Positions 25,321 to 35,089 of a stretch of DNA of 64,000 bases are shown here, in pieces. Source of the stretch: Mucilaginibacter boryungensis (GTDB taxonomy: Bacteria > Bacteroidota > Bacteroidia > Sphingobacteriales > Sphingobacteriaceae); contig NZ_JADFFM010000001.1 of NCBI RefSeq assembly GCF_015221995.1, positions 1,612,001 through 1,676,000 of the forward strand. Reading direction: 5' to 3'. Below the pieces are notes generated by a model. That model was not told the DNA's origin. It ran no database searches and saw only the letters and a program-made list of their open reading frames with translations. The stretch's first letter is position 1, and every line of letters starts with the position of its first letter. A program made the translations under genes and the position numbers.

Positions 25321-25352
25321 AAGCGTTCGTTTTTATAACGAACGCTTTTTTT
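25321..25352 (+). terminator. Rho-independent terminator
   Basis: AAGCGTTCGTT (25321-25331) pairs perfectly with AACGAACGCTT (25337-25347), followed by T residues. It ends the zinc-ribbon gene; on the other strand it could also serve the leftward helicase gene only as a distant element. Confidence 0.85.
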
Positions 25353-25402
25353 GTTTCAATGCATATTCAAATCACAAATGACTGTTCACGTTGAATATGC
25401 GT

Positions 25403-26830
25403 TTACTCCTCATCTAATTTGGTCTGATAAAACTTATCGCTGAAGTTTACCAGGTAAAGCTCTTTTGTGGCACGGGTACAGGCAGTATAGAACCAGCGTA
25501 AAAAGTCGGTGTTTACCATTTCGTCGGTCAGGTAACCCTGGTCAACAAATACAGCATCCCACTGGCCGCCCTGGGCTTTGTGGCAGGTAATGGCATAGGC
25601 AAACTTGATCTGCAATGCGTTATAATAAGGGTTTTGTTTTAGTTCTTCGTGCTGTAATTTACGGCTGGGGATATGCTCATAATCCTTCATCACCTCCAGG
25701 TAAAACCGCTTCTGATCTATAGGTTGCAACGCTGGCGACTCGGAATACAGCGTATCCATCAGTACTTTGCAGTTAATAGTGGTATCTTCGGTATAATCGG
25801 TAAGTTCCAGTTGTACATCGGCAAAGCGCATACCGTACATCTCTTCAAAACGGCGCACTTTGCGTATCCGGCCAATATCGCCATTGGCAACAAAACCGGT
25901 GCTGCCCTCCTCGTTCGCCTGCAGCCAAAAATAATTGTTCTTTACAATCATCACCTGGTCGCCCCCGGTCAGTTCCTCATCGCGAAACAAAATGCGCCCG
26001 CGAATTTGCCGGTTATACAGGTTCGCGTTCTTATTGCTGCGGCAGATAACCAGCGTGCTTTCATCGCTATACTTATTGTAGGCGTAATTCAGGCCTTCCT
26101 CCAGTTTCTCGCTCGTCATACGGAAAACATCCTTGTAACCTTTGGTAACAATGTTAGGCATGTTTTCTTTTCCTTTACGGATGATCTCGCGTATACCGGT
26201 TACATTCAATAAAATGCCCGAATCTTTTTGCTGGCGCAGAACTTCTGTTAATTCATAGCTGAAAATGGTTAACCCAAACTGGTCTTTCATCAGCCTGGCA
26301 TCCAGTGCAGGGCTGTATTCAGAGCCTACGGGAGGCAACTGGGCAGTATCGCCTACCAGCATCAGTTTACAGTTGTTGGTGTTGTATACGTAGTTGATCA
26401 GGTCCTGCAATAGCGTCTCCCGGTTGTTGCCGCTGATCTCATCGGATATCATCGAGGCTTCATCAACAATAAACAGCGTTTGCGAGGCCATGTTATCGCC
26501 CAGCATAAAGGACTCATCTACATTCAACGCCGATTTTTTGCGATAAATACGTTTATGAATGGTAAACGCTTTACGGCCAGAGTAACTGGTCATTACCTTG
26601 GCCGCGCGGCCGGTAGGGGCCAGCAGCACATATTTAAAGTTGTAGTATTTCAATGCTTTAACCAGCGCGCCAATTATGGTGGTTTTACCTGTACCGGCGT
26701 AACCGCGCAGGATAAAGCATTCGTCGCCGTCATCGGCTATTAAAAACTGATGCAGCAAACCAAATAACTCGGCCTGCTGAGCATTGGGCTCAAAGGGAAA
26801 TGCCTTGTGGATATGATCTTGCTGCTGCAC
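25403..26830 (-). CDS. RecD/Dda-like superfamily 1 DNA helicase
   Basis: 475 residues, starting with a GTG at 26830; no in-frame ATG precedes the conserved region. Walker A is GYAGTGKT (43-50), the DExx motif is IVDEASMIS, and the GDTAQLPPVG motif III follows. The C-terminal UvrD_C_2 segment (YAITCHKAQGGQWDAVFVD) completes the SF1B fold. Such enzymes unwind DNA 5' to 3'; the protein is far shorter than exonuclease V subunit RecD and lacks its N-terminal domain, closer to the Dda/Pif1-like stand-alone type. It is divergent from the DUF3822 gene with 67 bases between them. Confidence 0.85.
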   Translation of the reverse strand: MQQQDHIHKAFPFEPNAQQAELFGLLHQFLIADDGDECFILRGYAGTGKTTIIGALVKALKYYNFKYVLLAPTGRAAKVMTSYSGRKAFTIHKRIYRKKSALNVDESFMLGDNMASQTLFIVDEASMISDEISGNNRETLLQDLINYVYNTNNCKLMLVGDTAQLPPVGSEYSPALDARLMKDQFGLTIFSYELTEVLRQQKDSGILLNVTGIREIIRKGKENMPNIVTKGYKDVFRMTSEKLEEGLNYAYNKYSDESTLVICRSNKNANLYNRQIRGRILFRDEELTGGDQVMIVKNNYFWLQANEEGSTGFVANGDIGRIRKVRRFEEMYGMRFADVQLELTDYTEDTTINCKVLMDTLYSESPALQPIDQKRFYLEVMKDYEHIPSRKLQHEELKQNPYYNALQIKFAYAITCHKAQGGQWDAVFVDQGYLTDEMVNTDFLRWFYTACTRATKELYLVNFSDKFYQTKLDEE

Positions 26831-26877
26831 GCAACAAAAATGGTGATAAGTAAATGAATTAGGTAATAGAAAAATAT

Positions 26878-26885
26878 TACTTTTG
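26878..26885 (+). promoter_or_regulatory. -7 box of the DUF3822-rsmD-coaD operon
   Basis: TACTTTTG matches TAnnTTTG exactly. It ends 12 bases before the ATG at 26898, so the transcript would have a leader of only about 5-8 bases. Confidence 0.5.
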
Positions 26886-26897
26886 TTGTAACCGTAT

Positions 26898-27683
26898 ATG
26901 AGCGAATACTCTTTTACTTATCGTAACGATAGCTTTAGCCTTGCCAAAGCCCATGATTCCGTGCTTTACATAAAAGCCGGTAAAACAGAATTTTCATTGC
27001 TGATTGCCGAAGAAGGCCGGGTATTGGCCTGGAAAGATAAATGCAGCCTGACAGATTTGGCCGAAGATGAAGCCCTGGGCGATATTTTAACCGCCCCATT
27101 TAATAAGGTGGTAGTAGGTTTAATACCCGATGCATTAACCTTGGTGCCGTCTGAATTAGTTAGTGATGAAACCACCCCTGCATATGCCCGTTACCTGGAT
27201 GTAAAAGCCGAGGATAGGGTATTCGCTGCTAAGCTGGATAATGAGAATCAGATCATTTACAAGTTAGACCATAGCGTGTCCGACGCTTTGGCTGTAAGGT
27301 TTAACCTGCAAAATACCGTACCGGCTTACCGGGGCTGGTTAGGGATTATTGCTAAAAACGACCCCGCTAACACTTCCATTTTTATCGACGTATGCTGCGA
27401 CCAGGTTACTATGGCCAATTTTAGCGAGGGGAAAGTCCGTTTTTTCAACAGCTTTAAAATAAGCGATGTGAACGATATACTTTACTACGCCCTTTTTGTA
27501 GCCAACCAATTAGCTATTGAGCCTGATTATGCCTCACTTATTGTAAGCGGTAATTTCTCGGCCAGTGATTTTCAGAAACTGAACGAGTTTTTCAGGATAG
27601 TTAAGTATAGCGACCTGAAAGTGACGGATGTACCAATGGGAGTGCCGTCTCATCAGGTACTGTCATTAGCCGCGCTTGCCTGA
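26898..27683 (+). CDS. DUF3822 family protein
   Basis: 261 residues. It matches the DUF3822 family of Bacteroidota by its position directly upstream of rsmD and by its general pattern (an actin/ASKHA-like layout of two similar halves with many acidic strands). No catalytic motif can be picked out with confidence. Its stop overlaps the rsmD start by one base (TGATG), so the two are translated together. The context, with rsmD and coaD, suggests a housekeeping role, but none is known to me. Confidence 0.75.
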   Translation: MSEYSFTYRNDSFSLAKAHDSVLYIKAGKTEFSLLIAEEGRVLAWKDKCSLTDLAEDEALGDILTAPFNKVVVGLIPDALTLVPSELVSDETTPAYARYLDVKAEDRVFAAKLDNENQIIYKLDHSVSDALAVRFNLQNTVPAYRGWLGIIAKNDPANTSIFIDVCCDQVTMANFSEGKVRFFNSFKISDVNDILYYALFVANQLAIEPDYASLIVSGNFSASDFQKLNEFFRIVKYSDLKVTDVPMGVPSHQVLSLAALA

Positions 27684-28237
27684 TGCGGATTATTGGCGGA
27701 CGGTTAAAAGGATTGCGGCTTAACCCACCCAAAGGTTTACCCGTGCGCCCCACAACCGATTTGGCTAAGGAAGCCCTTTTCAATATCCTGCAAAATCAAA
27801 TTGATATAGAAGGCCTGCGTGTGCTCGATTTGTTTAGCGGTACGGGAAACCTATCGCTGGAGTTTGCATCGCGCGATGCATCGGAAGTTATTTCGGTTGA
27901 TAAAAGCGTCCGCTGTGTGCATTTTCTGAAAGATATGGCACGCCAGCACGGTCTTGAACAGATAAAAACCTACAATGCAGATGTTTTCAAATTCCTGGAA
28001 CTGGAGACCGAACCCTACGATTTGATATTTGCCGACCCACCCTACGACCTGAGCCGGATTCCCGAGATAGCTAAGCTGGTATTCAGCAAAAACTTATTAT
28101 CTGCTGATGGTATTTTGATCATCGAGCATCAATCCATGCAAAACCTGAGCAACCATCCCGCCTTTAGCGAACAGCGTAAATACGGGCATTCGTCTTTTTC
28201 GTTTTTCAGAAATGAAATTAACGGGAATGATTTATAG
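27683..28237 (+). CDS. rsmD: 16S rRNA (guanine966-N2)-methyltransferase
   Basis: 184 residues. The family is clear from RIIGGRLKG and RPTTDLAKEALFNIL at the N-terminus, the SAM-binding DLFSGTGNLSLEFASR, and the catalytic DPPYDL. It methylates G966 of 16S rRNA on the assembled small subunit. It overlaps the upstream DUF3822 gene by one base and is followed 30 bases later by coaD; the rsmD-coaD pairing is common in bacteria. Confidence 0.93.
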   Translation: MRIIGGRLKGLRLNPPKGLPVRPTTDLAKEALFNILQNQIDIEGLRVLDLFSGTGNLSLEFASRDASEVISVDKSVRCVHFLKDMARQHGLEQIKTYNADVFKFLELETEPYDLIFADPPYDLSRIPEIAKLVFSKNLLSADGILIIEHQSMQNLSNHPAFSEQRKYGHSSFSFFRNEINGNDL

Positions 28238-28267
28238 ATTTGTGATACAACTTAAAAGCCAGCATCC

Positions 28268-28729
28268 ATGAAAATAGCGCTTTTCCCAGGCTCGTTCGAT
28301 CCCGTTACCAAGGCCCATGTCGATATTGTAAAACGCTCGGTCAACCTGTTCGATAAAGTTTACATAGGCATTGGCGCCAATAGTACCAAACCTGGCTTTT
28401 TAAGTATAGAAAAGCGCGAGCAAATGCTGCGGGCGGTGTTTGAAACAGAACCGCGTATACATGTAATAGCTTATGAAGGGCTTACGGTAGATTTTTGTAA
28501 AAGCATCAACGCCAAATACATGATCAGGGGCATCCGTACGGTATCCGATTTTGAATATGAAAAAGCTATAGCGCAAATGAACCATGCGCTGGCGCCCGAT
28601 ATTGAAAGTATATTTATTGTAAGCAAGCCAGGCTATTCATCTATCAGTTCAACAATTGTGCGCGAGATTATGAAGCACAATGGCGATGTAAGCCAGTTTA
28701 TCCCTAAAGAAGCGTTGGCGTACCTTTAA
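28268..28729 (+). CDS. coaD: Phosphopantetheine adenylyltransferase
   Basis: 153 residues. The nucleotidyltransferase signature reads GSFDPVTKAHVDI; the second His of the HxGH-type motif is present while the Gly position is Ala. YMIRGIRTVSDFEYE and the C-terminal SSTIVREI are also typical. It joins 4'-phosphopantetheine and ATP to make dephospho-CoA, the penultimate step of CoA synthesis. Its last 26 bases overlap the end of the convergent NUDIX gene. Confidence 0.95.
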   Translation: MKIALFPGSFDPVTKAHVDIVKRSVNLFDKVYIGIGANSTKPGFLSIEKREQMLRAVFETEPRIHVIAYEGLTVDFCKSINAKYMIRGIRTVSDFEYEKAIAQMNHALAPDIESIFIVSKPGYSSISSTIVREIMKHNGDVSQFIPKEALAYL

Positions 28730-29339
28730 GCAAGCCTACTTTTTCCAGCACATCCATAATAGATGGGAAGGTATTGTTCTTAATATCTTCCATATGCCCT
28801 TTGTTAAACCAGCGTACTTCCGTAATCCCTTCTTCAATTTGTGGCTTTAAGCGTTCGCTGCCTTTATATTTCATGCTGTACCAGTAGGTTTTTTTTAGTA
28901 CAACCTCGCCTTTGTATATGTAAGTGTGATAGGTATTAATAATTTTTTTGCCGGCCTTGCTAACCTTTATCCCGCATTCCTCCTCAACCTCGCGCACGGC
29001 GCCTTCTTTCTTCTTTTCACCTTTTTCCAGTTTGCCTTTCGGGATGTCCCATTTGTCGTTACGGTAAATAAACAGGTAATCACCTTCGGGATTTTTTACC
29101 AAACCTCCCGCAGCTTCAATTAACATTACCGATTTTTTTATCTTCTTTAAAAAGGCCTTCGCGTTATTACACAAAATATAAAAGCGTTTATTTTTATGCT
29201 GATTAACAACTTGTGCATAAATAGTTTTTAAGTCAAAAAACTGATTGTCAAGCCGCTGGAAATTTTCGGGGTGCTTGGGTTGTACAGTTGTGATGAGTAA
29301 AACCTTTTCGTTGATATAAATTCTGTATTTTTGGGCCAT
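28704..29339 (-). CDS. NUDIX hydrolase
   Basis: 211 residues. The Nudix box is complete in the middle of the protein (Gly, then GE, then REVEEECGI in the Gx5Ex7REUxEExGU spacing). An N-terminal extension of about 65 residues precedes the NUDIX fold. The substrate, a nucleoside diphosphate linked to another group, cannot be read from the sequence. Its 3' end overlaps coaD, and its start codon shares two bases with that of the divergent pyrE. A plausible promoter for it therefore lies within pyrE. Confidence 0.85.
   Translation of the reverse strand: MAQKYRIYINEKVLLITTVQPKHPENFQRLDNQFFDLKTIYAQVVNQHKNKRFYILCNNAKAFLKKIKKSVMLIEAAGGLVKNPEGDYLFIYRNDKWDIPKGKLEKGEKKKEGAVREVEEECGIKVSKAGKKIINTYHTYIYKGEVVLKKTYWYSMKYKGSERLKPQIEEGITEVRWFNKGHMEDIKNNTFPSIMDVLEKVGLLKGTPTLL
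29326..29333 (+). promoter_or_regulatory. -7 box of pyrE, implying a leaderless message
   Basis: TATTTTTG fits TAnnTTTG exactly and ends four bases before the pyrE ATG at 29338. A TTTTC at about 29305 could be the -33 element. If the usual distance to the start point holds, transcription begins at or within a base or two of the ATG. The box lies inside the NUDIX coding region. Confidence 0.5.
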
Positions 29340-29979
29340 GTTTAATAAAACTGAAACTGAACAAAAAGTAGCCGAGTTTCTGCTGCAAATTAAAGCAATA
29401 AAATTACAACCTAATAATCCTTTTACCTGGGCATCGGGATGGAAGTCGCCAATTTATTGTGATAATCGTGTAACACTTTCTCATCCCGCCATCCGTACCT
29501 ATATCCGCCAACAATTAACACAGCTGATACAGGATGAATTTGGTTCAGTTGGTTGTATTGCCGGGGTGGCTACAGCTGGTATTCCTCAAGGCGCATTGGT
29601 AGCGCAGGAGTTGGGTTTGCCATTTGCCTATGTACGTTCGAAACCTAAAGAGCACGGCACAGGAAGTATGATTGAAGGTGAAATTAAAACCGGTGAGCGG
29701 ATTGTAGTAATTGAAGACCTGATTTCAACCGGTAAAAGCAGTTTGCAGGCTGTAGAAGCATTGCGCGCAGCAGGGCACGACGTAGCTGGTATGGCTGCCA
29801 TATTTACGTATGGTTTTGATATTGCCGAAGAGAATTTTAAGAAAGCTAAATGCAGGTTTGTAACCCTATCAAACTATAACGCGTTATTAAAGTTTGCCGA
29901 AGAAGGCCAGTATATATTGCCTGAAAATGTTGAGTTGCTGAAACAATGGCGCGAAGATCCGGCCAATTGGGGTAAATAA
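29338..29979 (+). CDS. pyrE: Orotate phosphoribosyltransferase
   Basis: 213 residues. FTWASGWKSPIYCDNR near the N-terminus and the PRPP-binding motif VVIEDLISTGKS are typical of the family. It joins orotate and PRPP to give OMP, the fifth step of pyrimidine synthesis. The start at 29338 leaves a normal N-terminus, and no later ATG would keep the conserved part. The start codon overlaps that of the divergent NUDIX gene. No other pyr gene is in the window. Confidence 0.95.
   Translation: MFNKTETEQKVAEFLLQIKAIKLQPNNPFTWASGWKSPIYCDNRVTLSHPAIRTYIRQQLTQLIQDEFGSVGCIAGVATAGIPQGALVAQELGLPFAYVRSKPKEHGTGSMIEGEIKTGERIVVIEDLISTGKSSLQAVEALRAAGHDVAGMAAIFTYGFDIAEENFKKAKCRFVTLSNYNALLKFAEEGQYILPENVELLKQWREDPANWGK
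29362..29389 (-). promoter_or_regulatory. Candidate NUDIX promoter inside pyrE
   Basis: On the minus strand TTTG (29389-29386) stands 19 bases before TACTTTTTG (29370-29362), a -7 box with one extra base. Transcription would start about 15 bases before the NUDIX ATG, within the pyrE coding sequence. Confidence 0.35.
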
Positions 29980-30110
29980 AAATCCGCAGGTTTAGTGTGT
30001 TCCACGGATTTATGTTATTAATAGCCATCAGGAATTTAATGTACAAATTGCCAGAAACAAGGCAATTTGACTTAAATACTTTTTTAGTGGCTTACCGAAA
30101 ACAAAAAAAA

Positions 30111-30197
30111 TCAATAAACATTCCTGTTCTCAACATTACGGATAGCCAATACAATGTTGATCAAAATTAAACTTATAATTAAAACCGTCATAGTCAT
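30111..30197 (-). CDS. Possible 28-residue membrane peptide
   Basis: The frame runs from ATG at 30197 to TGA at 30113-30111. It encodes a short polar start, one hydrophobic stretch (VLIISLILINIVLAI) and a charged tail ending NVENRNVY, the shape of a single-pass small membrane protein. No good TAnnTTTG box is placed upstream; TACATTTT near 30255 is the best. The opposite strand also has a hydrophobic frame here, so composition alone could explain it. Confidence 0.25.
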   Translation of the reverse strand: MTMTVLIISLILINIVLAIRNVENRNVY

Positions 30198-30408
30198 TTT
30201 AGGTTATGCAATATTGAATGTTAGGCAACATTTAATACTACAATGTTATCATTGGTAAAATGTATGTCCTTATAACGTAATTAAATAACTCTTTGTTTTA
30301 ATTATGGATAAAATTTTGTGAAAATATTTACAATATAGTATTGTAATAGGTGGAAAATGCCTTTTCCTTGCGGGAATGTAATATTGCTTAATAATTAAGC
30401 TGAAATAA

Positions 30409-32073
<1,665 letters not shown>

Positions 32074-32095
32074 CTAATGCCGGTAATGGCATTAG
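32074..32095 (+). terminator. Terminator-like hairpin after the ABC-F gene
   Basis: CTAATGCC (32074-32081) pairs perfectly with GGCATTAG (32088-32095) around six bases, starting right at the stop codon. A short T-rich stretch follows ten bases later. Confidence 0.5.
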
Positions 32096-32114
32096 CGGAT
32101 TTCAATTTTTCCTG

Positions 32115-32122
32115 TATATTTG
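32115..32122 (+). promoter_or_regulatory. -7 box of the tRNA-Lys gene
   Basis: TATATTTG matches TAnnTTTG exactly and lies 23 bases before the mature tRNA 5' end. Confidence 0.5.
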
Positions 32123-32145
32123 CCATCCCGTTATTATAGGGAAAC

Positions 32146-32218
32146 GACTTGGTAGCTCAGTTGGTAGAGCAACTGACTCTTAATCAGTGGGTCGAGAGTT
32201 CGAGCCTCTCCCAGGTCA
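32146..32218 (+). tRNA. tRNA-Lys (anticodon CTT)
   Basis: 73 bases fold as a cloverleaf. The acceptor arm GACTTGG pairs with CCAGGTC (one G-U), the D arm contains AGCTCAGTTGGTAGAGC, the anticodon loop CTCTTAA gives CUU, and the T arm contains GTTCGAGCC. The discriminator is A; CCA is not encoded. It reads lysine codon AAG. Confidence 0.95.
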
Positions 32219-32228
32219 CAAAATTTAG

Positions 32229-32266
32229 AAAACCGTCTTTGCATCAACTAAGGCGGTTTTTGTTTT
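32229..32266 (+). terminator. Terminator of the tRNA-Lys gene
   Basis: AAAACCGTCTT (32229-32239) pairs with AAGGCGGTTTT (32250-32260), one G-U pair, followed by TGTTTTTT. Confidence 0.8.
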
Positions 32267-32396
32267 TTAAGCGTATCATTTTCCTGAGTATTACGATCGT
32301 TGGTACTGGTTTCAGGTAAATTGTTAAACTTTCCATTCAATAAATATCATATTTGAGTCATAAACAATTTAAATTTAAAATCACAGTAATAAAATA

Positions 32397-32416
32397 AACT
32401 TTTTAGTATATTTTTG
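32397..32416. promoter_or_regulatory. TetR operator overlapping its own -7 box
   Basis: The site is the inverse of the 19-base sequence found twice upstream of the SDR gene (core ATACTAAAAAGT). It overlaps TATTTTTG (32409-32416), an exact TAnnTTTG box for the tetR gene, so binding would block transcription of the repressor itself. Confidence 0.55.
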
Positions 32417-32435
32417 TTTCCAAAATCATATAACC

Positions 32436-33026
32436 ATGCTTACTAAAGCGGAACGAACAAAACAGTTTATCCTGGAAACGGCGGCCCCCATTTTTAATCA
32501 GAAAGGGATATCCGGCGCGAATATAGACGATGTGCTTGCTGCTGCTAAACTGACTAAGGGATGCCTTTACGGTCATTTTGAAAGTAAGGAAGACCTGGCC
32601 TTGCAGGTAGTTGACTATATGCTGAATACTAATGGTGAAAAAATGTCACTGACCATCAATCAGGCTAAAACAGCTAAGGCTAAGGTATTTGCCTTCCTCG
32701 ATTTTTATAAAGATCCTATAAATACTTACCTTAAAGGTGGATGCCCGGTATTTAATATCGCTGTAGAATCTGATGATAATTTCCCGGCCATTAAGGAAAA
32801 AATAGGCGGTATAATCCGGCATGGACAGGAAATGTTTGTCAATATTTTAAATCAGGGAATAGTTAACGGCGAGTTTTCCGACAAGTTGGATGCGCCTCTT
32901 TACGCGTTCAAGGCAGTGGCTGCTGTTGAAGGTGCTGTTGTGATGTGTAGAGCGATGAATACAGCAAAACCGATGCAGGGTTTGCTCAAAAGCCTGAAGG
33001 CTGAATTGGAGAGCTACGTAATATAA
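32436..33026 (+). CDS. TetR family transcriptional regulator
   Basis: 196 residues. The N-terminal helix-turn-helix is clear (FILETAAPIFNQKGISGANIDDVLAAAKLTKGCLYGHF spans about 10-48, with the LYGHF turn typical of TetR). The C-terminal part, residues 60-196, is the ligand-binding/dimer domain and resembles the AcuR/YxaF-like branch; the ligand is unknown. Its operator-like sequence occurs over its own promoter and twice before the SDR gene, so it probably represses both itself and the SDR-MDR pair. It lies just after tRNA-Lys. Confidence 0.88.
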   Translation: MLTKAERTKQFILETAAPIFNQKGISGANIDDVLAAAKLTKGCLYGHFESKEDLALQVVDYMLNTNGEKMSLTINQAKTAKAKVFAFLDFYKDPINTYLKGGCPVFNIAVESDDNFPAIKEKIGGIIRHGQEMFVNILNQGIVNGEFSDKLDAPLYAFKAVAAVEGAVVMCRAMNTAKPMQGLLKSLKAELESYVI

Positions 33027-33037
33027 TTTTTTAATAT

Positions 33038-33056
33038 AAAATATACTAAAAAGTCT
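33038..33056. promoter_or_regulatory. TetR operator, distal site before the SDR gene
   Basis: aaaatatactaaaaagtct, identical over 19 bases to the site at 33129-33147, 91 bases away. The core ACT-AAAA-AGT is an inverted repeat. Confidence 0.5.
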
Positions 33057-33128
33057 TTTTTAACAAATGTCCTAAAGCAAGCGGAAACAACTCCCAATTG
33101 AGGAAGAAAAAAAATAAAAAATCGTAAC

Positions 33129-33147
33129 AAAATATACTAAAAAGTCT
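33129..33147. promoter_or_regulatory. TetR operator, proximal site before the SDR gene
   Basis: Identical to the site at 33038-33056; it ends 17 bases before the SDR start codon. The same sequence, inverted, lies over the tetR promoter. Confidence 0.5.
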
Positions 33148-33164
33148 AAAATAAAACCACCAAA

Positions 33165-33971
33165 ATGAATGGAAAAACAGTATTGATCACAGGTGCCTCG
33201 TCTGGCATCGGTCTGCTTGTCGCCAGCAAGCTACACGAAAATGGCTACAAGGTAATCGGCACAAGCCGTAGTCCGGAAAAATACCAGGTTAAATTACCCT
33301 TCAAGCTACTGCCATTGGATCTGAATGACGACCGGTCCATAGCATCCTTTGGCAAACAGCTATTCAGTCATATCAGCCAATTGGATGTGCTGATCAATAA
33401 TGCAGGTTACTTAGTAAACGGACTTGCCGAAGAGACCCCGATTGACTTAGGTAAACAGCAGTTTGAAACTAACTTTTGGGGTACCATTAAATTAACTAAC
33501 GAATTGCTACCCTATTTCAGGAAGCAAAAACATGGGAAAATAATAACAATTGGTTCCCTGCTGGGTTTGGTGGGCCTTCCAAATGTAGCCTATTACGCGG
33601 CTTCCAAACATGCCCTTGAGGGTTACTTTAAATCACTTCGGTTTGAATTGAACCAGTTTAACATCAAGGTGGTTATGCTTGAGCCGATGAGTTTTAAAAC
33701 CAATATCGGCGAGAGTGGAACTATTGCAGCTGGAAGTATCACAGATTATGACGCGTTCAGGCAAAAGGTAACCGCATATACCAAAAGTGCATTTGATAAG
33801 GCCCCCGAGCCAGCGCCGGTTGTTGCTGCTTTGCTGCAAGCAGTAAAAGAAAAAAATCCAAAGTTTGGTTACCCTGTCGGAAAAGGATCATCAATCGTGC
33901 TCCTGCTTCAACATTTCGCCTATAAGGTTTTCGAGAAATCCATTCTCAGATCGGTTAACAATTCAAAATAG
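33165..33971 (+). CDS. Short-chain dehydrogenase/reductase
   Basis: 268 residues of the classical SDR type. The cofactor motif is TGASSGIG at 8-15, NNAG stabilises the sheet, and the catalytic Ser/Tyr/Lys are in GSLLG and YYAASKHAL. Arg residues after the second strand (GTSRSPEKY) favour NADP(H). The substrate is not known. It is followed by an MDR oxidoreductase 33 bases later and preceded by two copies of a TetR operator, so the pair is probably induced together, perhaps by a reactive carbonyl or other electrophile. Confidence 0.85.
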   Translation: MNGKTVLITGASSGIGLLVASKLHENGYKVIGTSRSPEKYQVKLPFKLLPLDLNDDRSIASFGKQLFSHISQLDVLINNAGYLVNGLAEETPIDLGKQQFETNFWGTIKLTNELLPYFRKQKHGKIITIGSLLGLVGLPNVAYYAASKHALEGYFKSLRFELNQFNIKVVMLEPMSFKTNIGESGTIAAGSITDYDAFRQKVTAYTKSAFDKAPEPAPVVAALLQAVKEKNPKFGYPVGKGSSIVLLLQHFAYKVFEKSILRSVNNSK

Positions 33972-34004
33972 TGTTAATAAAGAATCACACATTAAAACGA
34001 AAAA

Positions 34005-35006
34005 ATGAAAGCATTCATCATAGATAAATATAAAAGTAAAGACGGCGGGCGAATTGGGCAAATGCCCCTTCCGGAGCTTCAGCCTGATGAAGTATTGGTA
34101 GAAGTACATGCTGCTGCTGTAAACCTATTGGATTCAAAGATCAGAGACGGAGAGTTTAAACTTTTTTTACCTTATAAAACGCCGTTTATATTAGGTCATG
34201 ATGTGGCGGGCATTATAACTAAGGTGGGGGCAAGGGTGCAGCGATTTAAAGTTGGTGACGAGGTTTATGCGCGACCAGCAGATCATCACATCGGTACGTT
34301 TGCCGAATTTATTGCGATCAGGGAAGCAGATATTGCGATTAAGCCAAAGAACTTAACCATGGAAGAAGCGGCATCCGTTCCACTTGTTGGCTTAACCGTC
34401 TGGCAAGCACTGGTCGAAATAGGAAAACTGAAGAAAGGGCAGAAAGTTTTCATTCAGGCTGGTTCCGGTGGTGTGGGAACATTTGCTATACAACTGGCAA
34501 AGCATCTGGGGGCTACCGTAGCCACTACCACAAGTGCGGGCAACATGGAATTGGTAAAAAGCCTTGGTGCAGATGTTGTGATTGACTACAAGAAAGATGA
34601 CTTTGAGAAAGTGCTGCATGATTACGACCTGGTTTTAAATAGCCAGGATGGAAAAACACTCGAAAAATCACTGCGGGTATTAAAGCCTGGTGGACAGCTC
34701 ATCTCAATCTCCGGTCCTCCTGATCCGGCTTTTGCTGAAGAAATCAAATCTCCCTGGTTCATAAAATTAATTATTCACTTTTTGAGCCGGGGAGTAAGGA
34801 AGCAAGCAAAACGGCTTAAGGTGGGCTTCTCATTTTTATTTATGAAGGCCAGCGGAGAGCAGTTAAAGGAAATTACCTCGCTTATAAGTTCCGGCATTAT
34901 AAAACCCGTTATCGACAAAGTTTTCCCGTTCGAATCTATCAAAGACGCGATAACCTATGTTGAAAGTGGCAGGGCCAAGGGGAAAATTGTAATCAAAATG
35001 AAGTGA
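34005..35006 (+). CDS. Zinc-independent MDR oxidoreductase (quinone reductase-like)
   Basis: 333 residues. The N-terminal GroES-like domain (GHDVAGIITKVG) lacks the usual cysteine zinc ligands. The Rossmann domain shows GSGGVGTFAIQLAKHLGA and ends in GKIVIKMK. It belongs to the NADP-dependent quinone oxidoreductase/alkenal reductase branch. It lies directly after the SDR gene in the TetR-controlled unit and converges on the GH2 gene of the next locus. The substrate is unknown. Confidence 0.85.
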   Translation: MKAFIIDKYKSKDGGRIGQMPLPELQPDEVLVEVHAAAVNLLDSKIRDGEFKLFLPYKTPFILGHDVAGIITKVGARVQRFKVGDEVYARPADHHIGTFAEFIAIREADIAIKPKNLTMEEAASVPLVGLTVWQALVEIGKLKKGQKVFIQAGSGGVGTFAIQLAKHLGATVATTTSAGNMELVKSLGADVVIDYKKDDFEKVLHDYDLVLNSQDGKTLEKSLRVLKPGGQLISISGPPDPAFAEEIKSPWFIKLIIHFLSRGVRKQAKRLKVGFSFLFMKASGEQLKEITSLISSGIIKPVIDKVFPFESIKDAITYVESGRAKGKIVIKMK

Positions 35007-35089
35007 AATAGTTTTGCGCTGACCCAAACATTAACGCTATTTATTTCTCTTTAAAGCCATTGATTCGTTACATCTTCAATAAAATAATC

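Noticed and set aside
32146-35006. An integrated island at the tRNA-Lys 3' end
   Set aside because: No integrase is encoded nearby and I found no second copy of the tRNA 3' end to the right.
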